Positions 1 through 8,196 of a DNA stretch of 26,589 nucleotides are shown one piece after another. The stretch comes from JAZGDL01 sp036477795 (GTDB lineage Bacteria; Planctomycetota; Phycisphaerae; UBA1845): positions 1 through 26,589 of the forward strand of contig JAZGDL010000324.1 in NCBI GenBank assembly GCA_036477795.1, written 5' to 3'. Made by a program: the position numbers and the translations under genes. Below the pieces are notes generated by a model, which was given only the letters and a program-made list of their open reading frames with translations, searched no databases and had not been told where the DNA came from. Numbering within the stretch: position 1 is the first letter of the stretch; each line of letters starts with the position of its first letter.

Positions 1-126
1 GAATGATGTTGAACAGAACAATCATGCCGGAAGTCGCATGGGGCGTCACTCAATTTTGGTTGCGGCCGAGCGGCGTAGCCGCGAGGCTGCTCTAAGCTCT
101 CTGCGGTTTGAATAATCCGCGCTAGG

Positions 127-1356
127 ATGAACGTTCAAGCGGAGATGAAGGCGACCGTTATGACCGGCGCTCAACACATTGAACTGGTCGAACAGTACGC
201 GGCCCATAATTACCAGCCGCTGCCGGTGGTCATCGCCAGAGCGCAAGGAGTGTGGGTTGAAGACGCCGACGGGAAGCGCTACATGGACATGCTGGCGGCC
301 TACTCGGCGATCAACTTCGGCCATTGCAATCCGGAACTCATTGCGGCGGCAAAGGCCCAGCTCGATGACGTAACGCTGACCTCACGAGCGTTTCATAACG
401 ACCAACTGGGGCCGCTGTGCAAGGAGTTGGCGGAACTTTGCGGTATGGAAGCGGTCCTTCCCATGAACACCGGCGCAGAGGGTGTTGAGACGGCGATCAA
501 GACGGCCCGCAAATGGGGCTACACCAAGAAGGGGGTTCCAGCGGACCAGGCTAAGATCATCTGCTGTGCGGACAACTTCCACGGCAGAACCACGACCATC
601 GTCAGCTTCAGCACCGATCCGCAGTGCCGTGAAGGGTTCGGGCCTTTCACCCCGGGCTTCGAGGTTATCAGGTACGGTGACATTGATGCCCTGCGCAATG
701 CCATCGACGATCGCACCGTCGGCTTTCTGGTGGAGCCGATTCAGGGTGAGGCTGGGATCATCGTGCCGCCGGCAGGCTATCTGACCGAGGCCCGGGAGCT
801 TTGCCGCCAACGCAACGTGCTGTTCATCGCCGATGAGATTCAGTCCGGCCTGGGCAGGACCGGATACACCTTGGCCTGCGAGCATGAGGGTGTACAGCCG
901 GATATCTACATCCTGGGCAAAGCGCTGGGCGGCGGGATTATGCCGGTATCAGCCGTGGTGTCGTCGCGCGAGATTCTCAGCGTCTTCACTCCGGGCGATC
1001 ACGGCAGCACCTTCGGCGGGAATCCGTTGGCTTGCGCGGTCGCTCGGAAGGTCGTGCAGATGCTCAAGACCGGGAAGGTCCAGAAGAACGCCAAGGAACT
1101 GGGCGAATACCTGTTAGCCAAACTGGCTACGCTGAAGTCCGACAAGATCAAGGACATCCGCGGGCGTGGGCTATGGGTCGGCATCGAATTCCACCCGCAT
1201 GCCGGCAAGGCTAAGGATTACTGCGTCAAGCTGATGCACGAAGGCCTGCTGTGCAAGGACACCCACGAGCAGACCATGCGCCTGGCTCCCCCGCTGGTGA
1301 TCACCCGCAAGGAGCTGGACTGGGCCTTTGAGCGGCTGCAGAAGGTCCTGACCTGA
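127..1356 (+). CDS. rocD: Ornithine aminotransferase (ornithine--oxo-acid transaminase)
   Basis: Cytosolic PLP enzyme that moves the delta-amino group of ornithine to 2-oxoglutarate, giving glutamate semialdehyde; it links arginine/ornithine breakdown to proline and glutamate. The 409-residue product reads as a full-length class III aminotransferase, close to the usual ~400. Visible motifs are the PLP-phosphate loop TGAEGVE (115-121), FHGRT (151-155), EPIQGEAG (203-210), the PLP-ring aspartate in ADEIQSG (D236), the Schiff-base lysine in YILGKALGGG (K265), and GSTFGGNPLA. RNLDQ-like residues AFHNDQLGP near 88-96 are typical of RocD rather than acetylornithine or GABA aminotransferases. The start is uncertain. 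ATG at 127 has only an AGG touching it, whereas the in-frame ATG at 160 has GAAGG (147-151) at 8 nt and would give a 398-residue protein beginning at the normal family N-terminus. No other arginine-catabolic gene lies beside it. Confidence 0.95.
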   Translation: MNVQAEMKATVMTGAQHIELVEQYAAHNYQPLPVVIARAQGVWVEDADGKRYMDMLAAYSAINFGHCNPELIAAAKAQLDDVTLTSRAFHNDQLGPLCKELAELCGMEAVLPMNTGAEGVETAIKTARKWGYTKKGVPADQAKIICCADNFHGRTTTIVSFSTDPQCREGFGPFTPGFEVIRYGDIDALRNAIDDRTVGFLVEPIQGEAGIIVPPAGYLTEARELCRQRNVLFIADEIQSGLGRTGYTLACEHEGVQPDIYILGKALGGGIMPVSAVVSSREILSVFTPGDHGSTFGGNPLACAVARKVVQMLKTGKVQKNAKELGEYLLAKLATLKSDKIKDIRGRGLWVGIEFHPHAGKAKDYCVKLMHEGLLCKDTHEQTMRLAPPLVITRKELDWAFERLQKVLT

Positions 1357-1464
1357 CAGGAGCTGAAACCGTCTCCGCCGGGTGGCCGACCGAGCTACAC
1401 TGTCTTTGGGTGCCACGCAACGCCGTGGCCAAGGGCGGCCTGATCGCTTTCACCAAGGACCAGT

Positions 1465-1485
1465 AGGGTCCGCCGTGCGGACCCT
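1465..1485 (+). terminator. Hairpin downstream of rocD, possible terminator or interspersed palindrome
   Basis: A perfect 9-bp stem (1465-1473 with 1477-1485) closes a 3-nt loop, about 110 nt after the rocD stop. A weaker stem (1412-1417 with 1424-1429) lies just before it. No T-tract follows, so Rho-independent termination is not proven; it may be one of the short palindromes scattered in this genome. Confidence 0.35.
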
Positions 1486-1502
1486 GGGGACAGGCACGAA
1501 GG

Positions 1503-1550
1503 GGGAAGAAGGGACGAAGGGACGTAGGGACGTAGGGACGCAGGGACGGA
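1503..1550. repeat. Octamer tandem repeat, consensus GGGACGNA
   Basis: Six consecutive 8-nt units: one degenerate (1503-1510), then GGGACGAA, GGGACGTA twice, GGGACGCA and GGGACGGA (1511-1550). The period is 8, not a multiple of 3, and no gene crosses it, so it is non-coding. It lies in the 421-nt spacer between rocD and the next gene. Confidence 0.9.
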
Positions 1551-1560
1551 GGGGAAGCCG

Positions 1561-1616
1561 CAATCTCCAATCCCCAATCCGCAATTCCCAATCCGCAATC
1601 CGCAATTCCCTATTCG
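1561..1616. repeat. Heptamer tandem repeat, consensus CAATCCG/CAATTCC
   Basis: Seven 7-nt units in exact register (CAATCTC, CAATCCC, CAATCCG, CAATTCC, CAATCCG, CAATCCG, CAATTCC) followed by a degenerate eighth (CTATTCG). It begins 10 nt after the octamer array. It resembles the short tandemly repeated repetitive (STRR) heptamers known from filamentous cyanobacteria; that relationship is by resemblance only. Confidence 0.9.
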
Positions 1617-1632
1617 GCAGCCCCGTCTCTGC

Positions 1633-1662
1633 TTGACTCGGGGCTGGCGAATGTCGTACGAT
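1633..1662 (+). promoter_or_regulatory. Candidate sigma70-type promoter for the beta-helix/TSP3 gene
   Basis: TTGACT (1633-1638), an 18-nt spacer and TACGAT (1657-1662) would start transcription about 108 nt before the ATG at 1778. A second TTGACA at 1675-1680 has no acceptable -10 at the right distance. Only sequence resemblance supports this. Confidence 0.35.
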
Positions 1663-1777
1663 AGCGGCATCGCGTTGACACGGTAGTTTCGCACGGGCGC
1701 GACGGCCACGGGTTACAGGGGCCGGACAGACCGCCGCACCTCACGCGAACTACCGCAACAGTAAATGAGCAATAGAG

Positions 1778-4700
1778 ATGTCCTGTGCCAGATCGATTCT
1801 GATCCTGCTTGCGTTGATTGGCGTCGCGTTGACGGGAGCGCCAAGCGCACCCGGTCAGACCACGTGGTACGTGGACGATGACAACTGCCCGGGCCCCGGG
1901 ACAGGGACCGAAGCCGACCCGTTCTGCACGATCCAGGCCGGGATCGATGCCGCGCAAAGTGGTGATGCGGTCCAAGTGGCGGACGGAATGTATACGGGTA
2001 CGGGGAACAAGAATCTCGACTTCGGCGGCAAGGCGATCACCGTCCGGTCGGAGAACGGGCCCGACAACTGCACCATCGACTGCGAGAATAGCGGGCGGGG
2101 TTTCTACTTCCATAGCGGGGAGGGGGACACATCCGTTGTGGACGGGTTCACCATCAGGAACGGCAACGCTGACGGCGGGGGCATCTTCTGCGAGTCCAGC
2201 AGCCCGACGGTGACCAACTGTATGTTCAGGGGGAACTCGGCATGGATTGGGGGAGGGATGTACAACAATAACGCCAGCCCAACGGTGGCCAACTGCACGT
2301 TCAGCGGGAACTCCGCCGGGTTCTGGGGTGGGGGGATGTTCAACTATGAGAGTAGCCTGATCGTAACGGACTGCCTCTTCGTCGGGAACTCGGGGGACGC
2401 GGGGGGCGGGATGCTCAACGGCGGGAGCAACGCGACCCCGACGGTGACCAACTGTATGTTCAGCGGGAACTCCGTCGAGCACTTCGGTGCGGGGATACGC
2501 AACTTGGATAGTAGCCCGAGGGTGACGAACTGCCTCTTCGTCGGGAACGCGGCGGGTATGGATGGGGGCGGGATGCACAACTACAGGAACACTCCGACGG
2601 TGATCGACTGCACGTTCAGCGGGAACTCCGCCGTGTACGGGGGTGGCGGGATGCAAAACATTAGCAGCAGCTCGACGGTGGTCAACTGCATCCTATGGGG
2701 GGACACCCCAGATGAGATCACAGACCTTGGTAGTTCCGGTATAACGATCACCCACACCGTTGTCCAAGGTGGGTGGCCGGGGGGCGGGAACAACGACGCG
2801 GATCCATTGTTTCTGGTTGGACCGTCCGGGACGTGGACATCTAGTGCGATGTATGATACGGCGACGGGGGAGACGACATTCACCGACTCCGGCGCAACCC
2901 TGACCGACGGCCAGCTGATCGGGAAGACTCTTAACCCCGATACGGCGCAAGCCCTACAGTCGGTCATCGTGGGCAACACGCCCACCACGATTGCCGTCTG
3001 GGCCGACTTCTCATCGCTCGGTGTCGTCGGTGCTTCGTATCAAGTCAACGGCTATCGTCTCAGTGTCGGCTCTCCTTGCATCGACGCGGGGGACAACACA
3101 GCGGTTCCGCTCGATACTGCTGACCTCGATGGTGACGGGGACACAAACGAACGAACACCGCTCGACCTGGACGGCAATCCGCGATTCATGGATAACCCGG
3201 ATACGGCGGACACAGGGGTTCCGGATCCTCCCGACTACGTAGAAATCGTGGACATGGGTGCGTACGAGTTTGAGGGAGCGTGTGCGAACGACAAGGATTG
3301 CGACGGGATCCCCAATGCCGACGACAACTGCATGTACACGCCAAACGGTCCGGGGTTAGGGACTTGCGTGGAAGGAGGGAGCGGGACTTGTACGCAAAAA
3401 GAGGCGTGCGACACAAGTCCGGGAAGCGGAGACGGCGCGTGCAGTTTGGTGCAGGAGGATTACGACGAGGACGGGGTGGGGGATGTGTGCGATACGGACG
3501 ATGACCAGGATGGGTGGCCTGATGAAGAGGACAACTGCCCGAGACACCCGAACCCGGGGGTCGATTGCGCCCCTGTCCCACCGGGTACAACGTGCTGCAC
3601 TATCGCTGGCGGTATTGCTGAGGGACAACTGTGGCAGGTGGACTCAGACTGTGACGGAAATGGGGATGCATGCGACAACTGCCCGGGATTTGACGACAAT
3701 GTCGATGCCGACACCGATGGTGTACCGGACGGGTGCGACGGTTGTCCGGGGACGCCCCTGGGGGAAGCGGTCGACGGGAATGGTTGCTCCTGTAGCCAGA
3801 ACGACGACGACAACGATGGAGTGTACAACTGTGACGACAATTGCCGTTCGATTCCGAACGCCGGGCAAGAAGACGAGGATGGTGATGGAGTCGGCGATGC
3901 TTGCGACGGTTGCCTGGGGACACCTGCGGGGGAAGGGGTGGACGCATCTGGTTGCTCGTGCAGCCAGTATGACGATGACAACGACGGAGTGAACAACTGC
4001 ACGGACAACTGTCGAACGACGCCGAATCCTGGGCAGGAGAACAACGATAGTGACGGACTCGGCGACGCGTGTGATAACTGTCCCAACGATAACAATCCGA
4101 ATCAGGCAGACTTTGATGGAGATGGTGCGGGTAACGCGTGCGACGAGGACGTTGACGGGGATGGAATCGATGACGACGGTGACGGCAGCGGGACTATCGG
4201 TGACAATCCGTGTACGGGCGGGAATACCGTCAACTGCGACGATAACTGTAGGTGGGTTTCCAATTCTGATCAGGCGGACGACGACGGGGATGGGGTTGGT
4301 GATGCCTGCGACGCGTGCCCGGGATTCAACGACAACATCGATGACGACGGAGATGGGGTAGCGAATGGGTGTGATAGTTGTCCTGGAACTCCGCTAGGGG
4401 AACCCGTGGGTGCGGATGGTTGCTCCTGTTCGCAAGACGATGATGATGCGGACGGGGAGGACAACTGCGTCGACAACTGCCCGATCACACCCAACGGTCC
4501 GAGCCTTGGAACCTGTTTTGCGGGAGTGACGGGGACGTGCCTCTCGGCCCCAGAGTGCGACAGTAGTCCGGGAGACGGCGTGTGCAGCTTGGCCCAGGAG
4601 GATTCCGACGAAGACGGGGTGGGTGATGTGTGCGACAATTGCCCCGATGATCCAAACCCCAATCAGGAGAATCTTGACGGTAAAGGGGACGGGGGTGACG

Positions 4701-5662
4701 CTTGCGACCCGGACGACGACAACGACGGTTGGCCGGACATGGGTGACAACTGCCGGACTACGCCGAACGGCCCAGACCTGGGGACATGCATTGCTGGGAT
4801 CAGTGGGCTATGCGTAGGAGACCAAGACTGCGACACGACTCAGGGAAGTGGGGACGGGATCTGTGGGTTGCCGCAGCGGGATTACGACGGCGACGGGATT
4901 GGGGATGTGTGTGACAACTGCCCGCTTGTGGAAAACCCAAGTCAGACGGACTCTGACGAGGACGACGTGGGGGACGCCTGCGACAACTGCCCGAGTGTTC
5001 CCAACCCAGCCCAGGAGGACAGCGACGGCGATGGGGTCGGTGATGCCTGCGCATGCCTCCCGCCGGCAGTCATCGCCAACATCGCGTCTCGGTACATCGA
5101 AATCAGACCGAATACCAGCGATGCGCAGCCAGTGGCCTTCCGTATTGAGTGCGGGGCGGTGACCGAATGGGTGCAGCTCGTCGAGACGGACTACGACGAC
5201 GGCGGGGACGTGTTCGTGAACATCGGTACCGGTGTGGCGGACTGCGCCAGTGCCGACTTTCTGACGCCGGATCAATGGACCAGCAGTGCGGGTAACGCCC
5301 TGTATGTGACCGGTCTGGCTGTGTCCCCCAACTCGAAACCGACGGTGACCGCAGTGTGCATCGACTGCGACGGGGCGGAAGTTACTCCGGTAACGCCTGT
5401 CGATCCCACATGGGTATACTGCGATTGCAGTAATGACGAGCAGGTGACCTTCTTTGCTGACCTTTTCAAGCAGTTCAGTAACACTGCCGCCGCTGGATTC
5501 TCGTTCTTCACGGGGCCGGACCCCGGCATCGAGGTGGACACGCAGGGCAACTGGGACACCGTACCTGAGCAGCAGGTGACATTCTTCGCCGACATCTTCG
5601 CCTGTTTCGGGGCCACTGCTGCCGGAGGGGGTGACACATGGACGGGCGAGGAGTGCCCTTAG
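1778..5662 (+). CDS. Secreted right-handed beta-helix / thrombospondin type 3 repeat protein with dockerin-like C-terminus
   Basis: A 1294-residue exported protein of unknown specific role, probably extracellular and Ca2+-stabilised. Residues 1-26 form a signal peptide with a hydrophobic core (SILILLALIGVAL) and likely cleavage near APSAPGQ. Residues ~30-345 are a parallel beta-helix of polymorphic outer-membrane-protein type, with repeated PTVTNCxFSGNSA...GGGM units. Residues ~500-1090 are TSP3-like Ca-binding repeats with at least twelve DNC cores and many DxDGDGVGDACD loops. Residues ~1095-1210 form a separate beta-rich domain. The last ~80 residues hold two related segments, near 1212 and 1262, each with QVTFFADxF, and the protein ends in Cys-Pro. 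This resembles the degenerate duplicated dockerin-like tail common in planctomycete secreted proteins. The start is preceded by a weak purine stretch only. The next gene is convergent. A structural surface or adhesive role is inferred; no catalytic motif was seen. Confidence 0.85.
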   Translation: MSCARSILILLALIGVALTGAPSAPGQTTWYVDDDNCPGPGTGTEADPFCTIQAGIDAAQSGDAVQVADGMYTGTGNKNLDFGGKAITVRSENGPDNCTIDCENSGRGFYFHSGEGDTSVVDGFTIRNGNADGGGIFCESSSPTVTNCMFRGNSAWIGGGMYNNNASPTVANCTFSGNSAGFWGGGMFNYESSLIVTDCLFVGNSGDAGGGMLNGGSNATPTVTNCMFSGNSVEHFGAGIRNLDSSPRVTNCLFVGNAAGMDGGGMHNYRNTPTVIDCTFSGNSAVYGGGGMQNISSSSTVVNCILWGDTPDEITDLGSSGITITHTVVQGGWPGGGNNDADPLFLVGPSGTWTSSAMYDTATGETTFTDSGATLTDGQLIGKTLNPDTAQALQSVIVGNTPTTIAVWADFSSLGVVGASYQVNGYRLSVGSPCIDAGDNTAVPLDTADLDGDGDTNERTPLDLDGNPRFMDNPDTADTGVPDPPDYVEIVDMGAYEFEGACANDKDCDGIPNADDNCMYTPNGPGLGTCVEGGSGTCTQKEACDTSPGSGDGACSLVQEDYDEDGVGDVCDTDDDQDGWPDEEDNCPRHPNPGVDCAPVPPGTTCCTIAGGIAEGQLWQVDSDCDGNGDACDNCPGFDDNVDADTDGVPDGCDGCPGTPLGEAVDGNGCSCSQNDDDNDGVYNCDDNCRSIPNAGQEDEDGDGVGDACDGCLGTPAGEGVDASGCSCSQYDDDNDGVNNCTDNCRTTPNPGQENNDSDGLGDACDNCPNDNNPNQADFDGDGAGNACDEDVDGDGIDDDGDGSGTIGDNPCTGGNTVNCDDNCRWVSNSDQADDDGDGVGDACDACPGFNDNIDDDGDGVANGCDSCPGTPLGEPVGADGCSCSQDDDDADGEDNCVDNCPITPNGPSLGTCFAGVTGTCLSAPECDSSPGDGVCSLAQEDSDEDGVGDVCDNCPDDPNPNQENLDGKGDGGDACDPDDDNDGWPDMGDNCRTTPNGPDLGTCIAGISGLCVGDQDCDTTQGSGDGICGLPQRDYDGDGIGDVCDNCPLVENPSQTDSDEDDVGDACDNCPSVPNPAQEDSDGDGVGDACACLPPAVIANIASRYIEIRPNTSDAQPVAFRIECGAVTEWVQLVETDYDDGGDVFVNIGTGVADCASADFLTPDQWTSSAGNALYVTGLAVSPNSKPTVTAVCIDCDGAEVTPVTPVDPTWVYCDCSNDEQVTFFADLFKQFSNTAAAGFSFFTGPDPGIEVDTQGNWDTVPEQQVTFFADIFACFGATAAGGGDTWTGEECP

Positions 5663-5725
5663 TCCTGCTCGCGCGTGCCCCGCCCCGTTGCGAAGCACGG
5701 GGTGGGGGACGGACTTAGCCCCAAC

Positions 5726-5807
5726 ACGGGCGGACAAGCCGCCCGTGGCACGCGAGTTGACGCGCACGTGCTATTCCCGATTCGTGTTGTGCCACTTGTC
5801 GAGTGGC
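5726..5807. terminator. Two hairpins between convergent genes
   Basis: Stem 1 pairs 5726-5733 with 5739-5746 (8 bp, 5-nt loop). Stem 2 pairs 5791-5796 with 5802-5807 (6 bp, extendable with a wobble pair to 9). They lie in the 190-nt gap between a plus-strand stop at 5662 and a minus-strand stop at 5853, where bidirectional termination would be expected. Neither has a T-tract, and both look like interspersed planctomycete palindromes. Confidence 0.4.
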
Positions 5808-5852
5808 GCACGGCCTCCGCGGGTGACGGAATCATTCAGCTCGCCGTAGCGC

Positions 5853-7421
5853 TTATCCGGCCCCTTGGCCGATTGGATCGGCGGACCGGTCTGGGGACAA
5901 TGTGGCGGTGTACCCGGCGTTCCTGACGGCTTCGATTACCCGGTCGGAAGGCACCGGCTTGTCCGCCGGGTATCGAACGACGGCTGTCTTCTTGGCGTAG
6001 TCAACGCCGACGTCGGCCACGTCGGGCAGCTTGGCAAGAGTGCTGCGAAGCATGTCGGCACAGCCGGCGCAGGTCATGCCTTCGATGTGAAACTCCGCTG
6101 ACACCAGGTGAGCGCCGGCACCGGATGTGGCCGCCGGAATCGGTGCGCCGAGTCTGCCGAAGGCGGACCCGACATAGTTGGGAAAGAACACGAACCCCAC
6201 CACCAGGGCGGTCGCCGCCCAAAGCGTAACTCTGTTAAACGTCCTCATCTTGCGGCCGGCGGCCTCGCAGGCGGAGCCTGGTTTACAGGATTCGGCGCGG
6301 AAGTACGCCATGTAGAAACCGGCACCGAGCAGGATCACGGCTGCCGCGATGAGGTAGGGGCGATAGGCTTCGAAGAACCCGGCCACGCCTGCCGCCGAGG
6401 CTCCGAAAGTGATTAGCAGCAATGGCAGCCAGCAGCAGGCCGACGACAGCACGGCCGCCAACACCGATCCGCCGGCTACCAAGGCGCCGGATCGGTCACC
6501 TCGGGCGGCCCCGGCTTGAGAATCGTCCTGTGTCGCGCTGCAGCACCCACCACTGCCACCCCCCGTCGTCTCGCAGTAATCACTCCGACTGAGATACTTA
6601 CTGCCCCGAATCCGTTCCAGGACGAAGGCCAAGATGGTCCCCCCTATGATGGGGATTGCCATCCAGCTCATAGGAAGCGGCACGATGCCAAGCCCGTGGA
6701 GGAGTATGGCCACACCTCCGAGTACCCAGAGCGGGCCGGTGATATAGCAGTGCAGGCGCCCGCAACGGCGACTGTTGATCAGACATCCGGTTCCGGCCCA
6801 CATCAGCGCCCCAGCCCAGACGAACAGGCGAGGCGTCGGCGGAAGCAAACCAGCCGCAACAAACGTTACGATGGGCAGGCCCCAAAAAAACCAGAAGGTC
6901 CCAGACCCGGCAATCAGATCATTCTGCCGACAATCGTTGGCGGAGCCGCGATCGATCCCGGTGCGCCGGGGTTGTACGGAAACAGCCTCATGGAGCATTT
7001 CGTATGCTCGAAAACCTTCCTGGACAACCTCCTCGACTGTGTTCAAACAGCAGCCCCCGAGCGGGTTGGTGGATTCGCAGCGACAGCCCGACTTGTCCAT
7101 GTCCGCCTTGATGCTGTCCGAAACCGTGGATCGGCCCGTACGGCGAATCTCATCGTGGATCTCCTCCACGGTGTGGTCGAAGCAGTAGCAAACCGGACGA
7201 GGTGGGCTGGCCTCCTTCAATCCGAAACGTACCGCAAGGTCGCGCTTACCGAATGTCTCGTCGCCACCGGCGCTGAAATAGACCGTATCGCAGTCCGGCG
7301 TCACACAGACATGGTACGGCCCGTCACCAATGTCGGGGCGGCGCCCGGCACACAGTAGGCTGTCAAGCGTCGCTCGCTTGACCTTCCGTCCGGTCTTCCT
7401 GCATTCGGGACAGCGCGGCAT
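5853..7421 (-). CDS. CopZ-like [2Fe-2S]/Zn - membrane domain - MerT - MerP fusion, putative metal transporter
   Basis: A 522-residue membrane protein that joins four modules usually found apart. (1) Residues 1-140 resemble the CopZ N-terminal domain: a Zn-ribbon-like set CPEC (4-7), C39 and C44, then a [2Fe-2S]-type set C78xC80, C113xC115, C124C125. (2) Residues ~172-275 are a hydrophobic domain with three or four membrane segments carrying GCLINSRRCGRLHCYITGP (212-230). (3) Residues ~311-420 match MerT: the vicinal pair C329C330 in the first helix, then CKPGSAC (379-385), the counterpart of the MerT periplasmic/cytosolic loop cysteines. (4) Residues ~440-508 are a MerP/HMA domain with GMTCAGC (448-454). 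Mercury is the family-based guess; copper is possible given the CopZ part. No merA or merR is adjacent. An RBS-like GGAG sits ~9 nt before the ATG. The gene appears monocistronic. Confidence 0.85.
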   Translation of the reverse strand: MPRCPECRKTGRKVKRATLDSLLCAGRRPDIGDGPYHVCVTPDCDTVYFSAGGDETFGKRDLAVRFGLKEASPPRPVCYCFDHTVEEIHDEIRRTGRSTVSDSIKADMDKSGCRCESTNPLGGCCLNTVEEVVQEGFRAYEMLHEAVSVQPRRTGIDRGSANDCRQNDLIAGSGTFWFFWGLPIVTFVAAGLLPPTPRLFVWAGALMWAGTGCLINSRRCGRLHCYITGPLWVLGGVAILLHGLGIVPLPMSWMAIPIIGGTILAFVLERIRGSKYLSRSDYCETTGGGSGGCCSATQDDSQAGAARGDRSGALVAGGSVLAAVLSSACCWLPLLLITFGASAAGVAGFFEAYRPYLIAAAVILLGAGFYMAYFRAESCKPGSACEAAGRKMRTFNRVTLWAATALVVGFVFFPNYVGSAFGRLGAPIPAATSGAGAHLVSAEFHIEGMTCAGCADMLRSTLAKLPDVADVGVDYAKKTAVVRYPADKPVPSDRVIEAVRNAGYTATLSPDRSADPIGQGAG

Positions 7422-7479
7422 TTGTGCTCACTCCGGCCTGGAAAGATCGGTCCCCAGCAATCATCAATGAGTGCATGCG

Positions 7480-7620
7480 TTCAGCGGTCAGCTTTCAGCA
7501 GTCAGCCAGCCCGAAAATCGGCCCCGTCGCTGATCAGCGCAACTTCAAATCAGCGATCAGTGGCCGGCACTAAGCTGATAGCGGATCGCTGAAAGCTGAC
7601 TGCTGATGGCTGAACGCTTA
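7480..7620. repeat. Inverted array of TCAGC heptamers
   Basis: Left arm: four units of NTCAGCN in exact 7-nt register (7480-7507). Right arm: six units of NGCTGAN, the reverse complement (7573-7614, running to 7620). The arms could pair across ~65 nt, and the middle contains CGCTGATCAGCG-type palindromic sequence. It could form a long hairpin or cruciform. It lies in the 775-nt gap between the divergent fusion gene and giant surface-protein gene. Confidence 0.85.
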
Positions 7621-7778
7621 CTAATGAGTCTAGCGAGATCATAGAGAAAGTCAATCGCGATGAGCAGGAGATTCCACGGGCCAAGATACATGGCGCACGC
7701 GACGCCGCAGAGTACAGAGAGTATTGACGTTCGTCTCGACACGCTTCGGCGGTCAGCCCAGGACGAACTCTGAAGCAC
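7557..7778 (-). CDS. Possible small single-pass membrane protein, tail derived from repeat
   Basis: A 73-codon frame with a GTG start encodes a convincing hydrophobic stretch (ILSVLCGVACAMYLG then NLLLIAIDFLYDL, residues ~19-49) after an Arg-rich N-terminus. The last ~18 residues (SAISSQL, SAIRYQL) are simply the 7-nt array read with a 7-residue period. No Shine-Dalgarno is evident and no family was recognised. It may be a real small gene whose end was replaced by the repeat, a decayed remnant, or chance. Apart from this and the repeat arrays, the 7422-8196 gap shows only a small palindrome at 8075-8089. Confidence 0.25.
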   Translation of the reverse strand: MLQSSSWADRRSVSRRTSILSVLCGVACAMYLGPWNLLLIAIDFLYDLARLISKRSAISSQLSAIRYQLSAGH

Positions 7779-8196
7779 GCCGTCGCCCGCTGGCGTCTGA
7801 TGGTCTGGCGGCCTGCAAAGCGGCCCGCCATCCCGTTCTTGGTCTCGACGGATATTCGACCAGGCCTGGGGTTTGTCTCAAGGGCAAGGCGCTCCATTCC
7901 GATATTACGGGCTGACCAGTTGGGTTTCGCATTGCGCCAAGCATCGGTGCTGTGTTCGTCTATAGCCAGAGCAGGAAGGCTCGGTCTTCGTCGTCTCCCC
8001 AGCGAAGGCAGCGGCTTTGATTTTGGATTGGCCCGACGGGTCCATGGTCATCCACGTACGAGTCGTCAATGCCGTGGATAGCATATCCATCGCCACACAC
8101 GCGCTCAGCAGGCCCACCGCACAGTCCCCGGGACCGCGCCGGTTGAAGCTACTGAGTAGCAGGCCATTAACCCCACTTTCCACAGGAGATACTGAG

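Noticed and set aside
1503..1616. CRISPR array
   Set aside because: Units are 7-8 nt with no spacers and no cas genes nearby; this is a simple tandem repeat.
1610..2656. 348-codon minus-strand frame with repeated VPDEEAVRH-like units
   Set aside because: It is the mirror of the beta-helix repeats on the plus strand; its periodicity comes from the real gene, and it has no signal, motif or start context.
6516..7358. 280-codon plus-strand frame opposite the CopZ-MerT-MerP fusion
   Set aside because: The minus-strand protein has clear domains and a ribosome-binding site; the plus frame has none.
8017..8196. Upstream extension of the giant surface-protein frame
   Set aside because: No ribosome-binding site lies at 8017, whereas AGGAG precedes ATG 8197 at ideal spacing.
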